Shown here in pieces: positions 1 through 10,354 of a DNA stretch of 64,000 nucleotides; within the stretch, counting starts at the first letter, position 1, and every line of letters begins with the position of its first letter. This DNA comes from Anagrus nilaparvatae. Its lineage: Eukaryota; Arthropoda; Insecta; Hymenoptera; Mymaridae. A program made the translations under genes and the position numbers. Location: the NCBI GenBank assembly GCA_022575985.1, contig JAKSXM010000147.1:21176001-21240000 (forward strand). Reading direction: 5' to 3'. The notes under the pieces are model-generated. The model was not told the DNA's origin. It worked only from the letters and a program-made list of their open reading frames with translations, and did no database searches.

Positions 1-566
1 GATCAGAAGTCTGGGCGAAGACCACAGAAACTGCCAAGTAAAGACATAAAATATTGTCGGTAAGGCAAGCGGCAGTGAGGATCGCCTGCGGATACCACAC
101 GGTGTCTCTAGTGGCGATCCAGGTTGTTGCTTCGGTGATACTCTACGAGAGCGTAGATGAGCGCGAAGTGGCATCCACTCGCGCCCGCTTCAACTCTATG
201 AAAGCATGGAAGAAACGATGGAAAAAGAACCAAGAGAAAAATGCCCAATGGACGCGCAGACTGATCTTAGACCTGCAGGCATGGATGGGACGACAGCATG
301 GGGAGGTGGATTTCTACCTTGCCCAGTTCTTAACTGGACACGGGTATTTCCGTGTCATGTTGGAGCATTGGCATAAGGTGGCAACAAAGGAGTGCTTGCA
401 CTGTCCGGGCATGGATGATACAGTAAAGCACACATTCTTCGAATGTGTGCGCTACGCGGAGGGGCGCCCGCCCTTCCCGATTTGGAGGCCGGAGACGGTG
501 GTCCCGCAAATGCTACGGAGTTCCGAAAACTGGAACAAAGTAGCAGAGTACGTAAGGTCCACCTAA
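1..566 (+). pseudogene. R1-clade retrotransposon ORF2, C-terminal end (decayed)
   Basis: This is the tail of a non-LTR retrotransposon ORF2, downstream of the reverse transcriptase palm. The C-terminal zinc-knuckle-like motif is visible as CLHCPGMDDTVKHTFFEC (Cys-X2-Cys, then His and Cys), typical of R1-clade ORF2 proteins. Compared with the better copy at 60489-61506, the frame carries an in-frame TAA at 39-41 and lacks the stretch that reads IPIDLLALERKYIY in that copy. The frame is open from 42 to the stop at 566. The element runs off the left edge of the window, so its 5' extent is unknown. Family assignment rests on motif recognition and on similarity to the other copies here. Confidence 0.85.
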
Positions 567-770
567 CAACAACAAGCGTGGGGGGTTTAAAGTGTGTTTA
601 TCCAGTAAGAATCTGCGGCGTGGCCGGCCACCGCGGTCCCTGGTGGTCTCCCAGTTGTACACTTTGTACAACTGGGCGGTCATGGAAATTTGCGGGACTT
701 TAAGGCCCACAATCACTCCATGGCTGATGCAAGATTCGTATATTACCCTTAAAAAAAAAAAAAAAAAAAA
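567..770 (+). mobile_element. 3' UTR and poly(A) tail of the R1-like element
   Basis: This GC-richer stretch follows ORF2 and ends in a run of 20 A (751-770). The same sequence recurs on the minus strand at 8521-8801 and 24708-24985, which defines it as the family's 3' UTR. Relative to those copies it lacks roughly 130 bases just after the ORF2 stop. The A tract plus the family-wide 3' boundary mark the integration end produced by target-primed reverse transcription. Confidence 0.8.
650..676 (+). other. Conserved 3' UTR hairpin of the R1-like family
   Basis: CCCAGTTGTACA pairs perfectly with TGTACAACTGGG across a 3-nt loop. The same hairpin occurs with one changed base at 8596-8622 and in weaker form at 24781-24806. 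Its position about 100 bases before the poly(A) tract suggests a recognition structure for the element's reverse transcriptase; that role is inferred. Confidence 0.6.
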
Positions 771-771
771 G

Positions 772-813
772 TAATAATAATAATAATATTAATAATAATA
801 ATAATAATAATAA
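772..813. repeat. (TAA)n microsatellite between two R1-like copies
   Basis: An almost pure TAA tract lies exactly between the poly(A) end of one R1-like copy and the GC-rich 5' end of the next copy in the same orientation. Similar (ATT)n tracts border other copies of the family at 6555, 8802 and 61507. Confidence 0.85.
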
Positions 814-2302
814 CTCCGCTAAACCGGTCCCAAGCCCGAAGCCTCATAAGGCTGAGAAAGGAGGAGGGTGGTTCAGGCCGCCTTTTTTCAAGGTTGAACT
901 AGAATCAAGGATATAGGATATAGCTCTCTGGAACAACTGAGGCTGCCCTATAAATCGGGTCTCATGCCTTGCATTTCCCTGGGGTCTTGCTCTATGCTGT
1001 ACCCCATGCGTCGATGTTAAGAATGCCGCAGACTGCTCATAGTTATGCTATAAGCGGTTCTGGAATAACTGAGGCTGCCCTATAAACCGGGTTTTATGCC
1101 TTGTCTTTCCCTCGAGCGTTCTTGACAAGCATGCAGCCGCAGACTGCTATCCTAAAACTATCCTTGAGGAAGAGGCACATTAAAGGGGCTCCAAGGTTTG
1201 CTCCAATCTAAGTGCGATTTAAGCCACATACAGGGTTGCCTTAGACCTGACGTATTGGCTCATAGCATGGGAGAATTCCACCTCGTGCACAGCGACGTAG
1301 CCGATTAAAGGTAGTCGCGAGTCCCGCTAAATCATGACTGCAGGTTGTTTTTTCTGGTTTAGTAATGTATGAAGGTACGGCCAGAATACTCCGCAACACT
1401 AGACAAGCTCTCTGAGAACATCTAGGCCGCCCTTATAAACAGGGCTCTGTGCCTTCGCTTCTTAATTAGATACTTGTACCATCGTGCACTCATGTAAGTG
1501 CCGCAGAAAGCCGTCATGTGTTCCCGAGGATTCTGGCTGGGAGCATTATTCTGGAATGAACTTATAGGGGGTCTTTGGATCATTCAGACGCGACTTCCAG
1601 ATTAGTTCTTCCCCTGTCTCTCGACGGGCTAGAATATCGCGAGATGGTAAGCAACCATAGTGGTAAAAATCCACCACATTGTCACCCGGCCCACACGACG
1701 GGTCAAGAATGATGACCGTGTGATGCTAGACAGACATGGAGCGAAGGCAAATATCCTCCCATCTGCAGGACTGACATTGATCAACCCCCCGGGACCGGCA
1801 CCCAGGGTGTTGATCGTTGAAAGACCGAACACCAATCCCACTAATTACAACTTTTTTCTTTTAAATTCTATTTACAGGTACACCAACAATAGTTCTTTTT
1901 ACAGGATAAGAAACCAAGCGGCGTGATGCTGCCGATCATCGTGGCTCGCGGTGGTCGGCCCTCCGGATTGGGATGGCAACCTCCGTAGAGGGTACAGGTC
2001 AAAAACTGGGAACTGCACCTCCAGGCCGCCGGATAGTACAGGAGCCCGGAGCCGTCTAGCTAACCGGTCTGGCTGCTCTATCAACCGGCGAATAATCTCG
2101 TTTTCCGTAGTAGTTCCGGGTAGCGCCCGGGCAGGGCCCTGCTGCGGGGAGCGGGGGGCTTTCCACAAGGCCACTACGCTAGGGGACACCCGGTTCGGGG
2201 GGCCGACCATTGCGAGAACACCGCGTTGACTGGCTGCATGATGTCCCGCATCCAATTACACAAGACAGAACAGGTTAGAAGGAGAAAACTTTTTTAAAAA
2301 TA
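814..2302 (+). promoter_or_regulatory. 5' UTR of the R1-like element with internal repeats
   Basis: About 1.5 kb of GC-rich, non-coding DNA lies between the TAA tract and the gag start. It contains three diverged direct repeats, beginning near 921, 1054 and 1405. Each opens with a version of GGAACAACTGAGGCTGCCC and closes with GCCGCAGA. The last bases before gag (2245-2302) match the region upstream of gag in the minus-strand copy near 27505-27560, so this is element sequence. Non-LTR 5' UTRs hold the internal promoter; no specific promoter motif was identified. Short ORFs here look like chance frames. Confidence 0.55.
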
Positions 2303-4283
2303 ATGATGAAGCAAAACAATAATGAACAGGTTCAAAGCGTGCAGGGACCGCAAATGAACAACAACCAACAGGGCCCCCTAGCCCTAACAAACTCAAACGA
2401 AGCTGGCCCAGTAGAACAAATGAGGCTGGATAAGTTCAAAGTGACGCCTAGATGGAGCACTCAAATATCTAGGCTCATGGAAAATGATGGTATGCAGGAT
2501 ATTCTTGCAAAATATAGCGATGTCCAACAAGCCTTCAAAGAAACCCAGGCAGCTAAAGGTCTGGATACTGTAAAAGAAGGCTTTATTGCTGAAAAGGAAT
2601 ATTACGGCAAACTTCTGGAGGCCATAATCGAAATGGAGTATCATTTCGGCTATGTTCAGAAGAACGCGAGCATGGTGATAAAAAATGGAGTCCGGAAGTT
2701 TGCCAGCGTAGTAGAACAGCTGGTATTGATTAAGGAGCAGCAAACTAAAGCAGTATCAGCGATGCATGAAGCCCTCCTTAAAGAAATGAATGGGAAAGGC
2801 TCGCTTAAAAGGCCCTGCCCGATATCTTCTCCCGAGAGCTCACCAGGCAACGAGGGGCACACGGGGAAAAAGATGAACGAGATTACTCAATCGAATGAAG
2901 AACTGTCTGAATTCGATCAGGGAATACAAAATGTAGAGCTCTCAATAACCAAGAAAAATAGGAAGGAGCTACAAGGGCAAAGAAATAGGAAAAAAGTGCT
3001 CCAGGAAGAGGAAAACAGAAAGAGGCTTCAAGAGCAACGTGAGAAGCTCCAGCAGCAGCAAAAGAGACAGAGGGATTTGCGTGAAAAACGCCTATTGGAA
3101 GAAAGAAGAAACCAAGAAGGGTCGGATAAATCGAAGCCGAACGCAACGGCTTCCGATCAGTCTTCCACTGATCACCATGACCTAGTGAAATTGACAAACC
3201 ACCCTGAGGTAGAAGATTCTCCAATGGAAACTCAAATCTCGGAAGAGGACCAAGACAGTTTACATGAGCAAGACAACTCACGTAAGCAAAATAATGCAAA
3301 CGGTCCCAAAAGGATCAGCAAGGCCGAAAAAAAGGAGGAAGAAACAAAAAAAGCTGCAGCTTCAACATAGAAACCAGGTACCTGAAATACCAAGCCAGTT
3401 GCAAAAACAGGCCCAGGTAGGAAAAATACCCAATAAAGCGGATACCTGGGAAAAACCCAAAAAGAAGCAGAAAGCTAAGAGGAAGAATACTCAGCAGCCA
3501 AAAAGGCCTGCTGAAACGGTCAGTACCAAGCTGAGAAGGCGTAGGTACAAAAAGAGGATGGAGGCCTTACTTATAAAACCAGCAGCAGGCCATACGTATG
3601 AGGAAACTCTTCTCAGTATTAAGAAGAACGTCCAGCTTGAAGATTTGGGGGCTAAAGTCCATCGAATCCGCAAGACGCAAGGCGGCAGCGTCCTCATCGA
3701 GCTGGAGTCAATATTGGACTCCGGGAAACTGCAGGAAGCAGTTCAAGCGGAAACGGGCCCTGGTTCGAACGTTCGGGACATAATCCCCATGCTCAAACTC
3801 GAAATTCGAGATTTAGAAGGGGTCACGAAAGAACAGGAGATCCAGGAGGCGGTTGCCAAGGCGATAGGTATTGAAAACGGGGAAAACCTCCTGGTTACCA
3901 TTTTCAAAACCAAAGGCACAATGAGTCAGATGGCTGTGGTGGAATTACTCGAAGCTGATGCTTTCCGCCTAGCCAAAAAAGGGAAAATCCAAATTGGATG
4001 GGCTTTGAACAGAGTGCGCCTTCGAGCAGATGCAAGGCGCTGCTTTAAGTGTCTGGGGTATGGACATAATCAGTATGTCTGCAAAGGCCCAGACCGTAAA
4101 GCATGTCTCAAATGTGGCATGGATGGCCACAAAAGAACAGAATGCAAGAAGGAAACACATAAGTGTTTCCTCTGCAAGAATAGGGACGACAAGTGCTCTA
4201 CGGAACACTATGCCGGAGAAGGAAACTGCCCCAGCTACCGTGAGGCTCTGGCTGTGGCGAGGAATAAGTGTCATCGAAAATGA
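2303..4283 (+). pseudogene. R1-like gag (ORF1), frameshifted
   Basis: ORF1 encodes the nucleic-acid-binding Gag protein that packages element RNA. It starts MMKQNNNEQVQ, runs through a Lys/Glu/Gln-rich, probably coiled-coil middle, and ends with CCHC-type knuckles: CFKCLGYGHNQYVC, CLKCGMDGHKRTEC and a further Cys-rich segment (CFLCKN...C). The frame shifts around 3328-3345, in an A-rich tract two bases shorter than in the second copy (25567-27504). Before that point the 2303 frame is open; afterwards the frame that includes 3264-4283 continues. The two halves together span about 660 codons, a normal size for this family. The stop TGA overlaps the ORF2 start as ATGA. Confidence 0.85.
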
Positions 4284-5995
4284 TCAAGGTTCTACAAGGG
4301 AACATGAACCAAGCCCGGCAAGCTGGTGCTTTGTTGGAACAGATTGCTCGCGAAGAAGATTCAAATATACTCTTACTAAGCGAGCAATCATACAACATGA
4401 ACCACAAATACTGGCTAACCGATGACACTGGCTGCTGCGCCATATGGCTCCGGGGTAGAGCCCAAACGACCTTGACCAAAAAAGGGAAAGGCAATTGCCA
4501 CGTTTGGGTCACGTGCGGGGAGACAACTTATATAAGTTGCTACCTCTCCCCAAACGATAGCTCGGAAGTGCTGGCTACAAAGCTGGCCAGCATCGAGAAC
4601 ACGGTTCGGACGGTAACTGGAAGCGTTATCCTTGCTGGAGACTTTAACGCTAGGGCCTTAGAATGGGGCATGCCGACGACTAATCCTAGGGGAGAGCAGG
4701 TACTGCAAATGGCCACTAGATGCAAACTAGTGGTCCAGAATAGAGGAAACCGGCCCACCTACGAGAGGGCAGGTTGGGGTACCTCTATCCCAGATATAAC
4801 CTTTGCAACAGAAGGTGCGTCTGGGAGAATCGGCGAATGGACGGTGATGCATGGTTACAATGGTAGCGACCATCATTACATCACCTTCCGGGTGCTTGAG
4901 GGAACCTTCCAACGGCCTCCGTACAAGAGGCGTCCCTTGGGTTAGAACGTACCAAAGATGGACGAGGACAAGTTCAAAGAGTATCTTCGAATGGAGTCGT
5001 CGTCCATCCCCGCTTGGCATGGAGAGGCTACAGGTCCCCGCGAGGCTGAAATCTTAGTCAACAAAGTAACGTCTCTATTGCGTGGGGCCTGTGACGCCTC
5101 TATGCCTCGTCGAAGGCCCTGGAAAGGGTGAAAGCCAGTTTACTGGTTGACTTCCGAAATAGCGGAGCTCCGCAAGCAGTGCAACAGGACGCGACGAAGG
5201 GCACAGAGAGCACGGGACAGGCCCGAAGCTGCTGCACTTTCCAGGGAACATAAAGATGCTAAACACCGGCTGGCCAAAGCTATCCGTCAAAGCAAGGCTC
5301 GATGCCTGCGTTCATTACGCGAGAATGTAAACAAAGACCCCTGGGGTCTTGGTTACAAAGTCGTAATGGGCAAGTTGAACCGGGGGTCTGACAACATGAT
5401 GGACGCAGTGTCGACCGAACAAATCATCGGCGCTCTCTTCCCTGAGCGGCCCATCCGGGAAAACCCGGTAGAGGCGATACCCAGAGAGGAAGTGCCGTTA
5501 TTCAGCGAGGACGAGATGGTGAAGGCCATCAAGGCCATGAAAAATGGCAAGGCGCCAGGGCCGGACGGGATACCTGCGGAAGTGCTCAAATGAGCGGTCA
5601 AAATAATCCCTGGTATCCTGTTAAGCATGTTCAATGCATGTTTGGTGGCGGGAGTGTTTCCAAAGCAGTGGAAGGTGGCACGTCTCATGCTCTTGAACAA
5701 GGGTTAAGGTGGAGCCCCGGACTCTCCATCATCGTACAGACCCTTGTGCATGTTAAACACCATCGGAAAGGTGATGGAGAGCATGCTCCGGGCAAGGTTG
5801 AGAAGAGCTATCGAGGAAGGCGGTGGCCTTTCCGAGGAGCAGTATGGATTTCGTGAGGGGCATTCCACGATAGACGCCATCCAGCGTGTCGTGGATACCG
5901 TAGAGGCTGAGAGGGAAAAGCGGCCTGCAAATTGCAAAGACGTCCTTCTTTTAACGCTGGACGTCAAAAACGCTTTCAATTACTTTCTTAACTAA
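4280..5995 (+). pseudogene. R1-like ORF2: APE endonuclease and N-terminal reverse transcriptase
   Basis: ORF2 supplies the nicking endonuclease and reverse transcriptase for target-primed integration. The endonuclease domain is clear: LQGNMNQAR near the start, GDFNA (metal/catalytic), and SDHHYITF near its end. The RT N-terminal region shows KNGKAPGPDGIPAEVL, then LSEEQYGFREGHSTIDAI and LTLDVKNAFN (start of motif A). All of it lies in a single frame and is interrupted only by stops at 4943 (TAG), 5129 (TGA), 5591 (TGA) and 5706 (TAA), with no frameshift seen. At 4943 the inverted copy has TGG (Trp). Element homology ends at about 5980, so the YADD catalytic motif is absent. Confidence 0.88.
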
Positions 5996-6554
5996 GATTT
6001 CAGCCTCATGGGGACTTGTGGCTCCTTCATGTCAAGCGGGGATGGACGCTGACTCGAAACGAAGATATTCCTCGAGTCTTCGTCCATTTTTGGGACGTTC
6101 CAACCCAGGGGGCGCCTCCTGTACGGTGGTCGTTGTGAGGTTCCTTCCAATACCCGGAAGGCGATGTAATGATGATCACTAACATTGTATTAATAATCCA
6201 TCACCCTCCAGTCGCCTATTCTCCCGGACGCAGCTTCTGTAGCGAAGGTTATGTCCGGGATAGAAGCACCCCAACCCAGCCTCTCGTAGGCGGGCCTGTT
6301 GCCTCTATTCTGGACCACTAGTTTGCACCTAGTGGCCATTTCTAGCACCATTCGTCCCCTGGAGTTAGTCGTTGGCATCCCCCATTCCAGAGCCCTGGCG
6401 TTGAAGTCTCCACCAAGGATGACGCCACCAGTCGCCGTTCGGACCGTGCTCTCGATGCTGGCCAGCTTTGTAGCCAGCTCTGCCGAGCTGTCGTTTGGGG
6501 AGAGATAGCAACTTATGTAAGTTGTCTCCCCGCACTTGGCCCAAACGTGGCAAT
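5981..6554 (-). pseudogene. Inverted R1-like endonuclease fragment
   Basis: Read on the minus strand, this matches 4496-5066 of the neighbouring plus-strand copy. It includes GGDFNARALEWGMPTT, CKLVVQNRGNRP and SDHHYIAF. It is diverged and belongs to a different copy: it keeps Trp where the plus copy has a stop at 4943. It meets the plus copy head-to-head inside the RT coding region and ends on the other side against an ATT microsatellite. The cause could be 5' inversion during retrotransposition or a later rearrangement. Confidence 0.8.
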
Positions 6555-6579
6555 TTATTATTATTATTATTATTATTAA
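6555..6579. repeat. (ATT)n microsatellite
   Basis: A pure ATT tract lies immediately beside the inverted R1-like fragment. It repeats the association of this family with TAA/ATT microsatellites. Confidence 0.85.
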
Positions 6580-6683
6580 TATAGGATTTTTACGTCTGTG
6601 TTATGAATTTAATTCTAAATAATTATATTGAAACGATCTTAACAGACAAGGTGTAAATAAATTTAATCAATTATTTTGATTTT

Positions 6684-6726
6684 TGCTCGACGTTTCGGTT
6701 GAAACCGTCAACCTTCATTCAGGAGC
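6684..6726 (-). ncRNA. Possible hammerhead-ribozyme remnant in the Penelope terminal repeat
   Basis: On the minus strand, GCTC is followed by CTGAATGA, a stem GGTTGA/TCAACC with a 5-nt loop, then CCGAAACGTC and GAGC, which pairs with the first GCTC. This matches the layout of the short hammerhead ribozymes known from Penelope-like terminal repeats. The first core element carries one extra A compared with CTGATGA, so this copy is probably inactive. A partial copy lies on the plus strand at 8381-8406. Confidence 0.5.
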
Positions 6727-7311
6727 TATAATTTATTATAATAAATTAATATTTACAAAGTTTATGTATAATTTATTCATTTTTCACATACCTTAATTTT
6801 AATATAGAAATTATTTACAATGATGATAACAGTAATAGATTGTAATTGCACAAATTTTTTAATTTAACTTTGTAACAACATATAGTAAAATTATTTTTAA
6901 TATTTTTAATTATAAACATTTTTTAGATGATTATACATCAACAGTCTTTCAAAATTTTTTTACAATATTTTAATATTTAAAATTAGTCAACAAAAATATA
7001 TTATCTTAGAATGAGTATTAGTTTTATACAGTGACTAGCAGAAAAATTATAAACTGTTTGTTTATATAAAATATATAGTATAAAGGAAATTTTACAAGTT
7101 TATATAGTATAAAGGCTGGTATACAAGTATTTTAGGTATATCTGTAACTTTGACTATAAAGTAACTTTCATATGAGTTAATGATATTTATTAAACTTATT
7201 GAAAAGATTTATCAGAATTAGATAATATTTGAAACAAAATTTTGAAATATGGAAAATTTTTTAATTTAAAAACTATTTATTTGAAATATTTTAATGTGAG
7301 AAATTAATTAA

Positions 7312-7830
7312 TCAGCAAGTGTATACTATTGGTTCATAAGACTTAGGAAAGTTGTTTAAATCTGTCATTGTGTTTAGGGCTAGTTTTTTGAGTTTTTTAA
7401 TATAAAACATTTCTGCTATGTTTCTTTTATTTAAATTTTTTTCATTATGTAGTATTTGCACATTTTCCCAATCGAATTCATGATTTTCATGTAACTGATG
7501 TTTAGTTATAACATTGTGTGAATCAGGTTTAAGATTTTTGTTGTTTTTATGTTCAGAACATCTGGTTTTCAAAAGTCTCATAGTTTGGCCAACATAAGAT
7601 TTATTACAAATTTTGCAATTAATTTTGTACACTACATTTTTGTTATTGAATTTATCTAGCTTATCTTTTTGTAATTTTATAATAGAATTCATTTTAAAAG
7701 GGGTTCTGTAAACAGTATCAATATTATAGTTTTTCTTTAATATTATTTGAAATTTTTTTGTAAACTTTCCTAAATGTGGTAATATGAAAGTATTTTTAAA
7801 ATCAAAGGAAGTACTATTATTAGAATCATT
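7312..7830 (-). pseudogene. Penelope-like GIY-YIG endonuclease domain
   Basis: This is the nuclease domain that nicks target DNA for Penelope-like elements. VVYKINCKICNKSYVGQT contains the degenerate GIY...YVG core with the Cys pair that marks Penelope nucleases, followed by the conserved Arg (TRCSEHK) and a Glu-containing HENHEFDW segment. The open frame extends upstream of the first Met, through the linker ILPHLGKFTKKFQIILKK that joins RT and nuclease in this family. One stop divides it from the RT frame. Confidence 0.88.
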
Positions 7831-7865
7831 ATTATTGCTATTATTTATATTTTTATATTGATAAT

Positions 7866-8408
7866 TTATATATTATATATTTGATTATTAATGAAGGAAA
7901 TGGGGTAATTGTTAAGAAGTAAATCTCTTTTTAGAGCTGTAATATTTTTTTGGTGAAACTGAGGGTCAGATAATTTATAAACTTTGTCTATGAGACTTTT
8001 GACAATACCTATTTTTACTCCTATAGGGTGTGATGATAAATAATTTACATATCTACCTGAGAAAGTTTCTTTTTTATATAAATCAATGCTGATGGAATTA
8101 TCTTGATTTTTTATGATCTTCATGTCTAAGAAACTGATCTGGTTAATACCTATTTTTTCTCCTTCTTTTTCACAAGTGAATTTTAGTCGTTCATGGATGT
8201 TATTCAAATATTTAAGTAGTAAGGGTAGTTTATTTTTCATAATTATGATAAATGAATCATCCACATATCTACCATAAAAAGTGATGGATTTTTTATACCT
8301 TTGGAGAAAAATTTCTTCAATATCTTGTACTACAAACTCAGCTATAATAGGTGAAATAGATAGACCCATTGGAAGACCGTTGAAGGTTTCAACCGAAACG
8401 TCGAGCAA
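7866..8408 (-). pseudogene. Penelope-like reverse transcriptase, C-terminal half
   Basis: The catalytic core is visible: FNGLPMGLSISPIIAEF followed by YGRYVDDSF with the two active-site aspartates, and then the thumb region (SFLDMKI, GRYVNYLSSHP). The first residues before FNGLP come from the inverted terminal repeat, not from the RT, so the listed start is an artefact of truncation. A TAA stop at the end separates this from the GIY-YIG frame, which in intact elements is continuous with it. Confidence 0.9.
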
Positions 8409-8520
8409 AAATCAAAATAATTGATTAAATTTATTTACACCTTGTCTGTTAAGATCGTTTCAATATAATTATTTAGAATTATTATTATTTTTTTATTTTT
8501 TATTTTTTTTTTTTTTTTTT

Positions 8521-8801
8521 CAAGGGATTCTTGTGAATTTTGCATCAGCCATGGAGTGTTTGCGGGCCTTAAAGACCCGCAAATTTCCATGACCGCCCAG
8601 TTGCACAAAGTGTACAACTGGGAGACCACCGGCGAACACGGTCGCCGGCTACGCCCCAGATTCTTACTGGATAAACACACTATAAACCCCCGTGCGCTTG
8701 TTTGCCCCAAACCGGAACTCCCTTTTCAGGTATAACTTCAGTTTGGGACGCGCAGCCTAGGCAACTGGCCGCTGCCTTCCCCCAGCCTAGTGACAGGAGA
8801 G
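8521..8801 (-). mobile_element. R1-like 3' UTR, heavily 5'-truncated copy
   Basis: Only the 3' UTR of the R1-like family is present on the minus strand, ending in a poly(T) run (as read on +) up to 8520. The family hairpins are well preserved at 8559-8583 and 8596-8622. It is flanked by (ATT)n at 8802-8842 on its 5' side and a short ATT tract at 8478-8489 on its 3' side. Confidence 0.8.
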
Positions 8802-8803
8802 TA

Positions 8804-8842
<39 letters not shown>
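8802..8842. repeat. (ATT)n microsatellite
   Basis: This pure ATT tract of about 13 units is directly adjacent to the truncated 5' end of the R1-like 3' UTR copy. Confidence 0.9.
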
Positions 8843-8843
<1 letters not shown>

Positions 8844-9625
8844 TCTTTATTCGTCTGACAAAATATGATATACTCTTTTACATATATAGTAGTAAATAAT
8901 AATAATAATTCTGTTTGACTACGGCATATGCTATAATCATAATAGTAACAGTGATAGATTAAAGACAGAGAAAATACATATAAGTGCATTTACAATACAA
9001 ATTAAATGACGAAAATGCCAGATTAGCTTTTATCTATTTACTTACTTTAAGGGTAACATCGCATATTCAAATACATACTTCTTTACTTCAGGCCACGATA
9101 TCACTGTATAATGACGGATTTTCTATCTATTGGGGAATATTGGGGAACACAATTTATTTATTTCAAGTCTTAAATTAAACCGTGAAATATTATATAAATA
9201 TTATAAAAATAATTATAATTATATTAAATTATATTATAATTATTTTACAAAGACTTAAATTTTTGTTTTATTAAATTAAAAAAGTATCATCAGAATATTG
9301 AAAAATATAAATGCCAACTTAAATTTCTGGTTAGGTGTAAAAAAAAATGATTTAATTCCAAATCATATTGTTCATTCTGAAAAATATTTTTCTAGCTTTA
9401 GCTTTCACTGTAAATCTATAAAAAGAAAATACCGTCATTTTCACTTAGATTTTAAATGTAGACTTCTAAACTTTTTAATTAATGATGTCCTTATAGATTT
9501 AAAAATTGTTTTGACAAGCCCTGAGTAAGTTAGTGGTGAATCTGAATGGGCCTAAGGCTAGTAACCGAAAATGACTTATATCCGTAACCTATTTCATTCT
9601 ATTGTATAGAACATAAATTTGGACG
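8843..9625. other. AT-rich interval, no recognised gene
   Basis: One 76-codon open frame lies at 9298-9528 (begins MKNINANLNFWLGV). Its composition is mildly coding-like, but it matches nothing I recognise. It could be a relic of a mobile element or chance in AT-rich DNA. Confidence 0.4.
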
Positions 9626-10254
9626 GAGGCGCTAGACACGGCCATTTATGCAACAGGCGTGAAAAAAGTACAGAGGCAAGGTGTCCTAAGAGCTGCCTGC
9701 ACATACAGGGCTATATCTGATGCTGCAGTTCTTGTGATCCCTTGAGTTATCCCAATTGATCTCCTCGGCAAATAATACAAACTTATATACGACAGGAAGA
9801 ACAAGTTCGACGCTGAAAAGATGAAAGCGGATGTTAGGAGCGATTCTTTGCTAGAGTCGCAGGTACTCTGAGAAGACAGCATGGACAGTAGATGGACCAT
9901 GTGTCTCATTAAAGAAGTTGCATCTTGGATACAAAGAAAACATGGAAAAATGAACTGCTTTTTAACCCAGTTGCTTAGTGAACAAGGGCTTTTCCGGTCT
10001 ATCTCTGTAAGATGGTCAAGATTTGAAACCCTGAATGTGTGTTTTGTCCCGATGAATGTGGCAATGCGTATCACGCGTTTTTTTACTGCGATCACTGGAT
10101 GAACAAAAAGATATTACCAGAAGCAGAAATAGAAAAAATCACGCTTAACAACTTTGTTAGACAAATGCTTCAAAATGATGAAAGATGGAACGCTGTTGCT
10201 AAATATGTGGCAGATATTCTGTGTACCAAGAAGATATTGCCAAACCCTTATTAG
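9626..10254 (+). pseudogene. R1-like ORF2 C-terminal fragment, second subfamily
   Basis: Several short frames line up with the ORF2 tail of R1-like elements: GVLRAACTYRAISDAAVLVI, then IPIDLLG, a helical Lys/Glu-rich part, and CVFCPDECGNAYHAFFYCDHW, which is the C-terminal Cys/His motif. Frames change and several stops are present, so it is a pseudogene. It is distinct from the family at 1-770 and closer to the fragment at 28029-28772, sharing the C-terminal pattern VAKYVADILCTKK. Confidence 0.72.
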
Positions 10255-10354
10255 TAGCCGTATGCAAGAGCGGTTGAAGTAGCTGGTTCTTGCACACGGC
10301 AACAAAAAGGAAACAATAATGTACAAAGACATTAATTTTATTTATATATATATT

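Larger units (their letters stand above)
814..5980 (+). mobile_element. R1-clade non-LTR retrotransposon, 5' part, truncated within RT
   Basis: The order is 5' UTR, gag-like ORF1 with zinc knuckles (2303-4283), then ORF2 with an APE-type endonuclease (from 4280) and the N-terminal reverse transcriptase. This is the two-ORF layout of the R1 clade. The copy breaks off at about 5980, inside RT motif A (DVKNAFN), where an inverted fragment of the same family begins. Base composition is much more GC-rich than the flanking DNA. Its 5' edge abuts a TAA microsatellite and a previous copy, giving a head-to-tail arrangement. Confidence 0.85.
6611..8480 (-). mobile_element. Penelope-like retroelement, 5'-truncated
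   Basis: The minus strand encodes the two diagnostic parts of a Penelope-like element: a reverse transcriptase and a C-terminal GIY-YIG endonuclease. The element is bounded by inverted copies of about 95 bases (6611-6706 and 8386-8480), a structure known for this class. The RT is cut off and fused directly to the inverted terminal repeat at about 8385, so the N-terminal half of the RT is missing. About 700 bases between the GIY-YIG stop and 6611 are a non-coding AT-rich 3' region. Confidence 0.9.

Noticed and set aside
814..2255. Several frames of 60-118 codons in the GC-rich 5' region
   Set aside because: There are overlapping frames on both strands without family features, in what homology shows to be the retroelement 5' UTR; GC-rich DNA has few stops.
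9298..9528. Small host gene of 76 codons
   Set aside because: No recognisable domain, no splice or promoter context, and AT-rich surroundings; retained only as an unassigned frame.
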